Source: Thiosocius sp963759055 (GTDB taxonomy: Bacteria > Pseudomonadota > Gammaproteobacteria > Chromatiales > Chromatiaceae). From it: a stretch of 64,000 nucleotides of DNA. Shown one piece after another: positions 26,066 through 34,800 of this stretch. Below the pieces are notes generated by a model, which saw only the letters and a list, made by a program, of their open reading frames with translations, was not told the DNA's origin and did not search any database. The stretch covers positions 46,485 to 110,484 of the forward strand of contig CAVWYD010000017.1 of NCBI GenBank assembly GCA_963759055.1, read 5' to 3'. Numbering within the stretch: the stretch's first letter is position 1; each line of letters starts with the position of its first letter. Position numbers and translations under genes: made by a program.

Positions 26066-28243
26066 TCAACGCAGGTTTCGCCCCGCAATGGGCCGATGCC
26101 CCTTGCCACGCTGATAACGTGTCACCTGGCCCACACGCTGGCTGGCGCGGTCGATCATGTGCTGTTGCGACCCGATCTGTTCTGCTTCATTGCGTGGCAT
26201 GCGCTTGAGGTAGCTGCCATCCGACTGCATCTCCCAGCCATTCCTGTAATCACCCAGTTGGCTGTCCAACATCTCCCGCAGCTCCGCGCGCAGACTTTCC
26301 GACTCCACGGGCGTCACCACCTCGACCCTCGACTCCAGATTTCGCTTCATGCAGTCTGCCGAACCGATGAAATACTCTTCGTCACCTCCATTCTGGAAAT
26401 AGTAGATGCGGGTGTGTTCCAGAAAACGGCCAACGATACTGATAACCCGCGCGCTTTCCGACAGACCCGGGATACCGGGCCGGAAACGGCAGGTGTCACG
26501 CACGATCATATCGACCCGAACACCATCCTTACTGGCTTCATACAAGGCCCGCGTGATATCCGCATCCTCGAGCGCATTCATCTTGAACTGGATCAGACCC
26601 GGCCGTTCCTCGCTGTGCAGGGATCGCTCCCGTTCGATGCGGGCCAACAAAGCCGCCTTGAGCACCTTGGGCGCAGGCAACAGCTTTCGATAATAACGTT
26701 CAGGCGTGTAACCGGTAGTCAGGTAGTTGAACAGCTCGGTCGCATCACGCCCCAGATCATGGTCATTCGTAAGTATGCCAAGGTCGGAGTAGAGGCGCGC
26801 TGTGCCCGCGTGGTAGTTACCGGTCCCGATATGCAGATAACGCCTGATACCGGCGTAATCGTTACGCACCACGAGCACGATCTTCGAATGGGTCTTCAGT
26901 CCCACCACACCATAGGTGACGTGGATTCCAGCCTCTTCCATGCGTGCCGCCCAACGAATATTGGCCGCCTCATCAAAGCGTGCCTTCAGCTCGACAACCA
27001 CCGCGACCTGTTTGCCGTTGCGTGCCGCGCGGACCAGGTGATCGATGACCTTGGTATCACTGGATGTGCGGTAAAGCGTCATCTTGATGGCACGAACCTT
27101 CGGATCGTAGGCCGCCTCGTTCAGAAAGCGCTCCACCGAAGTGCCAAAGGATTCATAGGGGTGCTGCAGCAAAAAGGGACCCCGGTCGCGGATCAGATGA
27201 AAAATGTTCATACCTTCGACCAGACTGGGATGGTCTAAGGGCTGGAAAGGCTCATCGTGGAGTTCCGGGATATCGATTCCGACAAGTTGAAACAAGTCGC
27301 GCATGGCGAGCATGTCCCCCCCTGCATTGAATACGTCCTCACGCTCATCAAGACCAAGTTCGGCCGCCAGCATGCCGCGACTCGTCTCATCCATATCGCC
27401 CTGTACCTGCAGGCGCACAATCGGTGCAAAACGCCGGTCACGAAGCTCAGATTCGATCATCGACAACAAGTCGTCTGCATGATCCTCGTTGCGTTCCGTA
27501 TTGGCATTACGCGTGACACGGAACATATGTACGCTGATCACATCCATCTCGGGCATCAGCATATCGAGGTTATTGCGCACCACATCTTCCAGCGGCACAA
27601 AATGGTTGCGGTCGGGTAATTTAATGAACCGCGGGACATGCTCGCTGGTCGGGATCTTGACCCGTGCCAGGGACCTACGACCTTCCTGGTCTGGAAAGCC
27701 CACCTCGACCAGGAGATTCAGGGCGTGGTTGGAGATAAACGGAAAGGGGTGTGCCGGATCGATCGACTGCGGCGTGATCAGAGGGAATACGTTGTCGTGA
27801 TAATGCCCCCGCAGATAATCGATATCGTCACGACTCAGCGCATCGTAACTCAGGATTTCGATCCCGTGATCGCTCAGTTCCGCGCGCAACTGGGTGAAGA
27901 CCTGGTGTTGTGCAATCTCCTGCTGCCGAACCACCTCGTAGCATTCGCTGATCTGTTCCTTCGGCGTGCGGCCGTCTACGGTTTTCAGGCTCATACCGGC
28001 ACCGAGCTGTTGCTTCAGCCCGCCGATACGCTTCATGAAGAACTCGTCGAGATTGGCGCTGACGATGGCGAGAAACTTCAGGCGCTCGAGCAGGGGGTTT
28101 CGCGGATCATCGGCCTCGTGCAGGACCCGCCGGTTGAATGCCAGCCAGGTCAGCTCCCGGTTCAGGTACAACGAGGGATCTTTGAGATCGATGGATTCGG
28201 TCTTTTCCGGTTCGACGTTACCGTCTGCTTCTGGAGAAAGCAT
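26066..28243 (-). CDS. ppk1: Polyphosphate kinase 1
   Basis: Reversible synthesis of polyphosphate from ATP. The ATG at 28243 follows AAAGGGGAGG at good spacing, whereas the longer frame starts at a TTG inside that site. The 725-residue protein opens its conserved part with SLYLNRELTWLAFNRRVLHE and has HPYESFG, the core VVVELKARFDEAANI, GLKTHSKIVLVV with a candidate phosphohistidine, and the second phospholipase-D-like half (GIPGLSESARVISIVGRFLE). Length fits the family. Regulation is not evident from the sequence. Confidence 0.96.
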   Translation of the reverse strand: MLSPEADGNVEPEKTESIDLKDPSLYLNRELTWLAFNRRVLHEADDPRNPLLERLKFLAIVSANLDEFFMKRIGGLKQQLGAGMSLKTVDGRTPKEQISECYEVVRQQEIAQHQVFTQLRAELSDHGIEILSYDALSRDDIDYLRGHYHDNVFPLITPQSIDPAHPFPFISNHALNLLVEVGFPDQEGRRSLARVKIPTSEHVPRFIKLPDRNHFVPLEDVVRNNLDMLMPEMDVISVHMFRVTRNANTERNEDHADDLLSMIESELRDRRFAPIVRLQVQGDMDETSRGMLAAELGLDEREDVFNAGGDMLAMRDLFQLVGIDIPELHDEPFQPLDHPSLVEGMNIFHLIRDRGPFLLQHPYESFGTSVERFLNEAAYDPKVRAIKMTLYRTSSDTKVIDHLVRAARNGKQVAVVVELKARFDEAANIRWAARMEEAGIHVTYGVVGLKTHSKIVLVVRNDYAGIRRYLHIGTGNYHAGTARLYSDLGILTNDHDLGRDATELFNYLTTGYTPERYYRKLLPAPKVLKAALLARIERERSLHSEERPGLIQFKMNALEDADITRALYEASKDGVRVDMIVRDTCRFRPGIPGLSESARVISIVGRFLEHTRIYYFQNGGDEEYFIGSADCMKRNLESRVEVVTPVESESLRAELREMLDSQLGDYRNGWEMQSDGSYLKRMPRNEAEQIGSQQHMIDRASQRVGQVTRYQRGKGHRPIAGRNLR

Positions 28244-28365
28244 GTTCAGGTCCTCCCCTTTCAATGGATGCGCGGACCGCAGCCCAACTGACAGTATGGC
28301 TCAAATGGAAGGCGGCTTGAACGCCGCAGACGCAACCGGGCCGGAAGGAAGATCAGCTCAGGGAT

Positions 28366-28677
28366 TCAGGCGTAGGCATCGAAACCCAGCAGATCGTGCA
28401 GGCCACTTCGCTCGCCACTGTCGGCCACCTCTGCATAGGATGCGAGCGCACGACTGGTGCGCACCGAACTGCCGAGATGTCTTTCCAGCCGATTCTCCAT
28501 GCGGCTGGCCAGTCGCTCGCGCTCCGGCTGTTCGATGCGCTGCAGCCGTTTTGCTTGGCGTTCGGGTTCGTCCACCGAATCCCGTGCACGATTCGGTGCC
28601 CGAACGGCAGCCACGGCCGATTTGTCCCGATCGACAGGCGGCTGGTACGGATTCGGTAGTGCCGGAGTGATGTTCAC
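28366..28677 (-). CDS. Hypothetical protein, charged and helical
   Basis: A 103-residue protein with a proline-rich start (NPYQPPVDRD), a middle rich in Arg, Glu and Gln and probably helical (RQAKRLQRIEQPERERLASR), and a C-terminus ending LHDLLGFDAYA. No signal peptide or span. No family recognised. It is supported only by being the longest coherent frame in this gap on the same strand as its neighbours. Confidence 0.45.
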   Translation of the reverse strand: MNITPALPNPYQPPVDRDKSAVAAVRAPNRARDSVDEPERQAKRLQRIEQPERERLASRMENRLERHLGSSVRTSRALASYAEVADSGERSGLHDLLGFDAYA

Positions 28678-28822
28678 TGCAATCGGTCAGCGCTCGGGGT
28701 TGGCAAGGTCGTTGTTGTATAGACAGCCATTAGTTTTTTAGTTCCCTGGCCCTCAGAATAGTCAACCATCACCAGAGAAACAAGCCCTAAGTGCCTGATT
28801 CTATATTACGAAGCCGCATCCT

Positions 28823-29167
28823 TCAACCCGGCGGCCAATGCATCATGCGACCACCGAGCAGATGCATATGGACGTGGAATACGACCTGGCCGCCGGCCTC
28901 GTTGCAATTGACCACCGTCCGGTAGCCGGGTTCGGCCAATCCTTCCCGGGCAGCGATCTCACGAGCCGCGCCATACATGCGGCCCACGATCGCCTCGTCT
29001 TCCGGCTGCAGGTCATTGATCGTGGCAATGTGTTTCCTGGGGATCACCAGGACATGTGTCGGCGCCTGTGGATTGAGATCCCGGAACGCGACGACCGTAT
29101 CGTCCTCGTAGACCTTTTCGGCCGGGATATCGCCGGCGGCTATCTTGCAGAAAATACAGTCTTCCAT
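28823..29167 (-). CDS. hinT: HIT-family nucleotide hydrolase (HinT-like)
   Basis: A 114-residue purine nucleoside phosphoramidase of the HinT branch. The N-terminal CIFCKIAAGDIPAEKVYED is typical, and the catalytic histidine triad is HVHMH in QVVFHVHMHLLGG near the C-terminus. Length matches. It lies downstream of recR on the same strand, with a 52-bp gap. Confidence 0.94.
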   Translation of the reverse strand: MEDCIFCKIAAGDIPAEKVYEDDTVVAFRDLNPQAPTHVLVIPRKHIATINDLQPEDEAIVGRMYGAAREIAAREGLAEPGYRTVVNCNEAGGQVVFHVHMHLLGGRMMHWPPG

Positions 29168-29219
29168 TCGCTTTCATCCCATCGGTTGCTGGTCCCGGAC
29201 ACCCGCCTCGGCGTCCGCT

Positions 29220-29825
29220 TTACTCGACGCCCAAGTCGCGGCGTCCGGCAAAGGCATGTGCCAGGGTCCCGCCATCGACGTACTCCAGCTCACCGCCCAG
29301 CGGAACGCCATGCGCGATGCGCGAGATCGGAATACCGCGCTCACGGCCTAGCTCGCTGACGTAATGTGCCGTCGCCTCACCTTCAACGGTGGTGGTGGTT
29401 GCCAGAATCAGCTCGCTTGGCACGAGCTCATCGAGCCGCTGCTTCAACTGTTCAATACCGAGCTCCGCCGGTCCTATACCGTCGAGCGGAGACAGCCGAC
29501 CGCCAAGTACGAAATAGCGTCCGCGAAAGCCGGTCGCCTGCTCGAGGGCAATCACGTCCGAGGGATTCTCGACCACACACAATACCGAATCGTCACGACC
29601 GGCGTTGCTGCACAAAGCGCAGACCTCGTTCTCGGTGAGTGTTCGGCATAACCGGCAATGGCCGATCGACTGCACCGCCTCGGCGAGGACCGCAGCCAGG
29701 CGCGCACCGCCTGCGCGATCACGCTGCAGGATGTGGAAGGCCATCCGCTGAGCGGACTTCGGTCCAACTCCCGGCAGACATTTCAGGCCGTCAATCAACT
29801 CATCGAGCAGCGGTTTCTCCGACAT
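29220..29825 (-). CDS. recR: Recombination mediator RecR
   Basis: Acts with RecO and RecF to load RecA onto SSB-coated gaps. The ATG at 29825 (MSEKPLLDELIDGLKCLPGV) is preferred over the upstream in-frame start. The 201-residue protein has the helix-hairpin-helix LPGVGPKSAQRMAFHIL, a four-cysteine zinc finger (CRLCRTLTENEVCALC) and a Toprim domain with CVVENPSDVIALE. It follows ybaB directly, in the conserved dnaX-ybaB-recR operon. Confidence 0.95.
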   Translation of the reverse strand: MSEKPLLDELIDGLKCLPGVGPKSAQRMAFHILQRDRAGGARLAAVLAEAVQSIGHCRLCRTLTENEVCALCSNAGRDDSVLCVVENPSDVIALEQATGFRGRYFVLGGRLSPLDGIGPAELGIEQLKQRLDELVPSELILATTTTVEGEATAHYVSELGRERGIPISRIAHGVPLGGELEYVDGGTLAHAFAGRRDLGVE

Positions 29826-29848
29826 CGGCAAAGCACCTTCCACCATCA

Positions 29849-30172
29849 TCAAAAAGGCAGCTTCATTCCCGGCGGAAGGTTCAGACCGGCGGTCACGCCG
29901 GACATTCGTTCCTTGGAGTGTGCATCGATACGGTGGGCTGCATCATTGCAGGCTGCCGCGACCAGATCCTCAAGCATCTCCTTATCGTCACCGACGAGGC
30001 TGTCATCGATCTGCACCCGCCGCACCTCATGCCGTCCATTCATGGTCACCTTGACCAGTCCCCCGCCCGACTCGCCTGTCACCTCGGCGTTCGCAAGTTC
30101 TTCCTGCGCTTTCTGCAGGTCTTCCTGCATCTTTTGCGCCTGTCTCATCAGGTTTCCCATCGGTCCTTTCAT
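29849..30172 (-). CDS. ybaB: YbaB/EbfC nucleoid-associated protein
   Basis: A 107-residue small DNA-binding protein that forms dimers with a tweezer-like shape. It contains NLMRQAQKMQEDLQKAQEEL followed by EVTGESGGGLVKVTMNG, the family core. The ATG at 30172 is preceded by AGGGGA at proper spacing; the alternative TTG at 30178 is less likely. It lies between dnaX and recR. Confidence 0.94.
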   Translation of the reverse strand: MKGPMGNLMRQAQKMQEDLQKAQEELANAEVTGESGGGLVKVTMNGRHEVRRVQIDDSLVGDDKEMLEDLVAAACNDAAHRIDAHSKERMSGVTAGLNLPPGMKLPF

Positions 30173-30196
30173 GCTCAATCCCCTGCACTTATCTGG

Positions 30197-31852
30197 TTAA
30201 TCTGTATGGCGGATCGAATCGGGAACGATCTCCGCATCGAAGGTTTCCTGCATGGCCAGCACCAGCGGGTCAGCTGAGATATCCGCTTCGGTCGCCTCCT
30301 GGCGGGCGCGTTGCTCACGCGCCTCGCGCTGGGCCGGGGTCTCATCCTTTGTCAGCTCTGCAGTCAGTTCCAGAATCACGGGATGCCCGGCCGCCTCTGA
30401 CAAGGCCTCTTGCAGGCGTTGCTCCGCCATGCTGCCGATCAGCCCGCTGCAAACCGGATCCACCCGCAGCGAAAGCTGCCCGCCGTCCCAGCTGTGAACG
30501 ACGCAATTGTCGGCCAACTGGGCGGCCATGCCCTTGAGCCCCAACCGGTTCAGAAACCCATGCCAGTCCGAAAAGTCGGCCCGGCTCCGGGGCGCAGTCT
30601 CAGCCTCTGCGACCTTGGCGGCAGGGGGGCTCGCGTCAGCGGGTGACTGCTGGACCTCGGTCTGCAACGGGTTGTCAGGCGTGTTTTTTTGAACCCCAGC
30701 AACTGGCGCTGTAACGGGATTCGCCGACTTGCGCGAGCCAGACTCTGCCACATCGGTATCTTGTGCAGTGTCAGGACGGAATGCCAGCATGCGCAACATC
30801 ACCATCTCGAAACCACTGCGTTCATCCGGTGCCAACGGCAGGTCGCGCTGCCCGGTGAGGGCGATCTGGTAGTAAAGCTGTATCTCGTCCGCAGGAATCC
30901 GGACAGCCAGAGAGCGCAGCATGTCGATCTCGCCCCAACTGGCCTGGGCGGCCGCCGGTACCTGCTGCAGCACCGCTATACGGTGCAGCACAGTCACAAC
31001 CTCGCGCAGCAGGCCGGCGAAGTCAGGGGCATGTTCGGATATCGCCTCGATCTCCGCCATCACCTCCGCGGCCTCGCCGCGCTGCACGGCGTCGATCATC
31101 CGCGGCAGACGTTCGGTTGCAACCACGCCCAGCATGGCGCGTACATCCGCGCTGTTCACCGCACCTCCGCCAAACGCGATCGCCTGGTCGAGCAGACTCA
31201 GTCCGTCACGCATGCTGCCGTCGGCAGCCCGCGCCAGCACCCCGAGCGCTGCGGGCTCGGAGGCCACCTGCTCGGCCTCCAGAATGTGTCGAAACTGGCC
31301 TTCGATCTGCTCCACCGGCAAGCGTTTGAGATTGAACTGCAGACAGCGCGACAGCACGGTCACCGGCACCTTCTGCGGGTCCGTCGTCGCAAGCAGAAAC
31401 TTCACATGCGGCGGTGGCTCCTCGAGCGTCTTTAGCAGGGCATTGAAACTGTGCCCCGAAAACATATGGACCTCGTCGATCAGGTACACCTTGTAACGCC
31501 CGCGCACCGGCGCATAGGGCACGTTTTCCAGCAACTCGCGGGTGTCGTCTACACCGGTCTTGGAGGCCGCGTCCACCTCCAGCAGGTCCACAAAGCGCCC
31601 CTCGTCTATCTCGCGACAGACGCTGCACTCACCGCATGGACTTGCGCTGACTCCGGTCTCGCAATTCAGCGACTTGGAAAGGATGCGCGCCAGCGTGGTC
31701 TTACCAACTCCGCGGGTCCCGGTGAACAGATAGGCATGGTGCAGCCGGTCATGGTCTAGCGCATTACTCAGCGCGCGCACCACGTGCTCCTGCCCCACCA
31801 TTTCGGTGAAGTTGCGCGGGCGCCATTTGCGGGCAAGAACCTGGTATGACAT
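30197..31852 (-). CDS. dnaX: DNA polymerase III subunits tau/gamma
   Basis: Clamp-loader ATPase of the replicase. The ATG at 31852 gives 551 residues starting MSYQVLARKWRPRNFTEMVG. Walker A is GTRGVGKTTLARIL, the zinc-binding cysteines are in CETGVSASPCGECSVC, DEVHMFS is the Walker B region and EEPPPHVKFLLATTDP follows. The C-terminal third is a linker plus the alpha-binding region. At codons 388-390 there is a run of seven A residues reading CAA AAA AAC, which fits the -1 slippery heptamer A AAA AAC. A slip would add His-Ala and stop, giving a gamma-like product of 392 residues. Confidence 0.96.
   Translation of the reverse strand: MSYQVLARKWRPRNFTEMVGQEHVVRALSNALDHDRLHHAYLFTGTRGVGKTTLARILSKSLNCETGVSASPCGECSVCREIDEGRFVDLLEVDAASKTGVDDTRELLENVPYAPVRGRYKVYLIDEVHMFSGHSFNALLKTLEEPPPHVKFLLATTDPQKVPVTVLSRCLQFNLKRLPVEQIEGQFRHILEAEQVASEPAALGVLARAADGSMRDGLSLLDQAIAFGGGAVNSADVRAMLGVVATERLPRMIDAVQRGEAAEVMAEIEAISEHAPDFAGLLREVVTVLHRIAVLQQVPAAAQASWGEIDMLRSLAVRIPADEIQLYYQIALTGQRDLPLAPDERSGFEMVMLRMLAFRPDTAQDTDVAESGSRKSANPVTAPVAGVQKNTPDNPLQTEVQQSPADASPPAAKVAEAETAPRSRADFSDWHGFLNRLGLKGMAAQLADNCVVHSWDGGQLSLRVDPVCSGLIGSMAEQRLQEALSEAAGHPVILELTAELTKDETPAQREAREQRARQEATEADISADPLVLAMQETFDAEIVPDSIRHTD
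30675..30691 (-). promoter_or_regulatory. Candidate programmed -1 frameshift site in dnaX
   Basis: The minus-strand heptamer A AAA AAC (30689 to 30683) is in the correct zero frame. In the -1 frame the next codons are CAC, GCC and TGA, with the stop at 30677-30675. The product would end just after the ATPase core and collar, as gamma does in E. coli. A downstream stimulatory structure was not confirmed. Confidence 0.6.
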
Positions 31853-31939
31853 GGAGGCCGTGAAGATCCAACTTAACAGACGCTGGAGTCTAACCCATGC
31901 ACCGGGACGGTTACAGAATGTCGAAAAAGGGGCGGTAAA

Positions 31940-32052
31940 GGGCGGCGGCCCCGCCAGCGATTCCCGGCGCACAAGTCAACTGCTGCGGCTGCTCCCTTCC
32001 GGGCCTGACCGGGTTCACAATCTATTGTCGCGGGAGACCAACGGGACCGCCA
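31940..32052 (-). ncRNA. ffs: Signal recognition particle RNA (4.5S type)
   Basis: The minus strand contains GGTCAGGCCCGGAAGGGAGC, the invariant SRP RNA tip with its GGAA tetraloop and the flanking symmetric and asymmetric loops. The ends GGCGGTCCC (near 32051) and GGGGCCGCC (near 31944) pair to close one long hairpin of about 110 nt, the size of the bacterial small SRP RNA. The RNA binds Ffh and directs membrane proteins to FtsY. A CATAAT -10-like box lies at 32064-32069. Downstream is a GC-rich stretch followed by TTTTT near 31926, a likely terminator. It lies just upstream of dnaX, a common position. Confidence 0.93.
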
Positions 32053-32232
32053 TCGAACCGTCGATTATGCAGGAAAAACCCGACCACAGGAACAAAACGT
32101 ACGTCTGTGTGCATTCCGCGCCCCGCCCGCCGGGCCTGGAACCAGGCGATTGCCCCCTTATTCGCGGCGGGATCAAGCGTCCACGAAGCGATACAATTCC
32201 AGACCTAATTGCGATTACGGGAGCAACGACAG

Positions 32233-32844
32233 ATGCGGCATATCAAAAAGGCCCTTTCCTACTCCATCGCCGGCAGCCTCGGACTCACGGTGATTGCCAG
32301 CCTGCAGGGATGCAGTGACCAAGGCCTCTCACAACCCAATATGAGCGGCTTCGGTGCCGGTCAGGAGGATGCAGTCAATCAGAATTATTTCCTCGTTCTG
32401 GAGCAGACCAGCAGCAACCCGGATACCTTCAGGCTGGTCGAGAAGCACCCGACCGGCGGACCAACGCGCGCTATCCTGCGGACCCCCGACGGCAGCGAGC
32501 GTTTTCTCTCCGAGGCCGAGTTGAAGCAGATCGCAGAGGCGGAAGCGGCCCGTGTAGAGGCAGGCACCTCGCGCCTGACCGACGAGCCGTCAATGCACGA
32601 AGGGGGCATGTCTATGGGCGAGGTCCTGCTGGCCGCCGCGGCCGGTTCCCTGGTCGGCGGCATGCTCGCCAATCGTCTGGCATCGAACCGGAATTACCAA
32701 CGCACTCAGAGCAGCTATGGCGGTGGCCGCCCGACCACCAGCATCTCGCAACCGGCAAGTCGCCAGACCGCTTCCAAAAACGCCCCTCGAACGGGCTTCT
32801 TCGGCTCCAGCCGCGGCACCTCGTCGTCCATGTTCGGCGGCTGA
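32233..32844 (+). CDS. DUF1190/YgiB-like lipoprotein
   Basis: The ATG at 32233 gives a 203-residue protein with a signal peptide and lipobox-like sequence (GLTVIASLQGC). The middle region is acidic and polar. The last 70 residues are rich in Gly, Ser and Thr and end FFGSSRGTSSSMFGG, resembling the glycine- and serine-rich tail of YgiB. The gene ends two bases before a glutathionylspermidine-synthase-like gene, the same pairing as ygiB-ygiC in E. coli. Function unknown. The assignment relies partly on context. Confidence 0.75.
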   Translation: MRHIKKALSYSIAGSLGLTVIASLQGCSDQGLSQPNMSGFGAGQEDAVNQNYFLVLEQTSSNPDTFRLVEKHPTGGPTRAILRTPDGSERFLSEAELKQIAEAEAARVEAGTSRLTDEPSMHEGGMSMGEVLLAAAAGSLVGGMLANRLASNRNYQRTQSSYGGGRPTTSISQPASRQTASKNAPRTGFFGSSRGTSSSMFGG

Positions 32845-32846
32845 GC

Positions 32847-34025
32847 ATGGTCGATACCCTGAGGGTTGAGGCGCTGGAAAAGTCGGTAATGGAAGAGATC
32901 GGCATGACCTGGCACACCGATGCCGATGGCAGCGACTATATCTGCCAGGACCTGGTGCAGATCACGGAGGATGCCGCCGAAGCCTATTACGAGGCCGCCA
33001 ACCGCCTGTACGGAATGTTCGTCGAGGCCGCGCAGCGCGTCATCGACGAGCAGCTCTATCTCGAACTTGGAATACCATCGAACCTCATCGGCCTGATCGA
33101 AGACAGCTGGCAAAAAAAAGACCTGCATCTCTACGGACGTTTCGATCTGGCCGGCGGGCTGGATGGTCTACCGATCAAACTGCTCGAATTCAATGCCGAC
33201 ACCCCGACCGGCCTGTTCGAGACCTCGATCATCCAGTGGGCCCAGCTGAAATCGAACGGTATGGATGAAACCCGACAGTTCAACAACCTGCATGAAATGC
33301 TGCAGGAAAACTTTCGTCGTCTGATCACCCGCGACAAACCGCTGGACGAGTTCAAGGAGCGCTACGGCGGCGAGAAGGTCCTCTTCTCCAGCGTCGGCGG
33401 CCTGCCGGAAGACGAAGGCAATGTGCGTTATCTGCAACAGGTTGCACATGAAGCCGGCCTTTATACCGACTTCTGCTACATGCACGAGGCGGGATTCACC
33501 GACAGGGAGGGGGTATTCAACAAAGACGGACAGCTGGCCGACTTCTGGTTCAAATTGTTCCCCTGGGAAGACATTGCCGCCGACGAGCTGGAGCTGACGC
33601 GCATGCTCGGCAAGATGACCGGCAGTGGGCGCACCCGCATCCTCAATCCGGCGTACACACTGATTTTTCAAAGCAAGGGCCTGTTGAAGATACTGTTCGA
33701 CATGTTCCCCGAATCCCCCTATCTGCTGCGCGCAGACTTCAGCCCTCTTCCGGGCGTCGAGCAGGTCAGCAAAAAGTTCTTCGGCCGCGAGGGGGCCAAT
33801 ACAACGTTGCTTGGCGCAAACGGCGATGTCCTAAGCAGCACCGACGGCCCCTATCAACACCAAAAGTCGGTGTACCAGGAGCGCACGCATTTTCCGCAGG
33901 ACGCCAGCGGCCGCCATTACCAGGCCGGCGTATTCCATGTTTGGGAGGCCTGCGGCCTGGGTTTCCGGCGTGGCGGGCTGATACTCGACGATACGAGCAA
34001 GTTTGTCGGTCACATCGTGGTTTGA
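32847..34025 (+). CDS. Glutathionylspermidine synthase-like ATP-grasp protein (YgiC-like)
   Basis: A 392-residue member of the glutathionylspermidine synthase preATP-grasp family without the amidase domain. Recognisable parts are WHTDADGSDYICQDLVQI, the core LPIKLLEFNADTPTGLFETS, FKLFPWEDIAADELE and a C-terminus with VWEACGLGFRRGG. These enzymes ligate an amine to a peptide or acid using ATP; the YgiC substrate is not established. It is translationally close to the YgiB-like lipoprotein gene (two-base gap). Confidence 0.9.
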   Translation: MVDTLRVEALEKSVMEEIGMTWHTDADGSDYICQDLVQITEDAAEAYYEAANRLYGMFVEAAQRVIDEQLYLELGIPSNLIGLIEDSWQKKDLHLYGRFDLAGGLDGLPIKLLEFNADTPTGLFETSIIQWAQLKSNGMDETRQFNNLHEMLQENFRRLITRDKPLDEFKERYGGEKVLFSSVGGLPEDEGNVRYLQQVAHEAGLYTDFCYMHEAGFTDREGVFNKDGQLADFWFKLFPWEDIAADELELTRMLGKMTGSGRTRILNPAYTLIFQSKGLLKILFDMFPESPYLLRADFSPLPGVEQVSKKFFGREGANTTLLGANGDVLSSTDGPYQHQKSVYQERTHFPQDASGRHYQAGVFHVWEACGLGFRRGGLILDDTSKFVGHIVV

Positions 34026-34105
34026 ACAGGCCCCCGGGGCAGGACCGGGCCTCTTCGGTCAAACGGGCGCCGGCAAAGCCCCGCGCCCACAGGTAACGGC
34101 TTCGA

Positions 34106-34585
34106 TCACTGCACCGCAGTTCCGGCCGACTTGTCCGGTAACGATATCTCACCCGCCTCGCGAAAAGGCAGGCCGCCCAAGACCCCCTCCGCCGACAACC
34201 TCCCGGAGATCTCATACTGCATCGACTGATCTGTGCGCTCTCGCATGCTCTGGATAAGCCGCAGCATCCCAAACACCGTGCTCACCATACGCACCTCGAC
34301 CTTTGCGTCCGAGTAACCGGGTACGGTCACTGCCTGATCGGTCACGCCGGAACCGAAGTCCTTGCCGTTGATCTCGAGATCGAAACTGCCACCACGGATA
34401 GAGAGGGGCTCTTCGTTGTGGTTCTGGATCCGCAGTGTGACCAGATAAAGCTGCTCAAGCAGCGTCGACTCGAGCACCTGGATTCCGGACACCGTGACCC
34501 GGATTGGGTCTCGATAAGTGTCCACCCCCGCACAAGCCGTCAAAAGCAGCAGCAATAAAGTCAAAACGGCATGGCGAGAAGTCAT
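34106..34585 (-). CDS. LEA type 2 (WHy-like) lipoprotein
   Basis: A 159-residue lipoprotein. Its leader MTSRHAVLTLLLLLLTAC ends in a lipobox whose Cys would be lipidated. The mature part is a single beta-sandwich of the LEA_2/WHy type, with VTVSGIQVLESTLLEQLYLV, LRIQNHNEEPLSIRGGSFDL and EINGKDFGSG. Such proteins are thought to be stress-related envelope proteins. The gene is divergent from the hydrogenase operon. Confidence 0.85.
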   Translation of the reverse strand: MTSRHAVLTLLLLLLTACAGVDTYRDPIRVTVSGIQVLESTLLEQLYLVTLRIQNHNEEPLSIRGGSFDLEINGKDFGSGVTDQAVTVPGYSDAKVEVRMVSTVFGMLRLIQSMRERTDQSMQYEISGRLSAEGVLGGLPFREAGEISLPDKSAGTAVQ

Positions 34586-34602
34586 CGACCTGTCCCTCCC
34601 CA

Positions 34603-34621
34603 CCCCGGGGAAAAGCTTTTC
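34603..34621. repeat. Two adjacent palindromes between the LEA-like gene and the hydrogenase operon
   Basis: CCCCGGGG (34603-34610) overlaps by one base the 12-bp perfect palindrome GAAAAGCTTTTC (34610-34621). They lie just upstream of the LEA-like gene and 180 bp before the first hydrogenase gene. Possible regulator site for either gene; unproven. Confidence 0.4.
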
Positions 34622-34800
34622 AGTCGGCTCAGCTTAAAGCAGTCGCGCAACCTGGTCACCCGTCATGGGGTATTCATGCAACGAGAATCGGCTTATCGGA
34701 CCGAAATCCCACTCAGGTCAAGAAATCACACCGCCCGGGCGTGCCGAGCCCCCTCCACTGCGCTAACCTGATACGGCAGAACAAACCTGCGGCAGTTCCG

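Noticed and set aside
26006..27238. Plus-strand open frame of about 410 codons
   Set aside because: Antisense to ppk1, no recognisable domain, shadow composition.
34504..34800. N-terminal extension of the hydrogenase beta subunit
   Set aside because: It overlaps the divergent lipoprotein gene and its promoter region, has low-complexity basic sequence, and the family start is at 34801.
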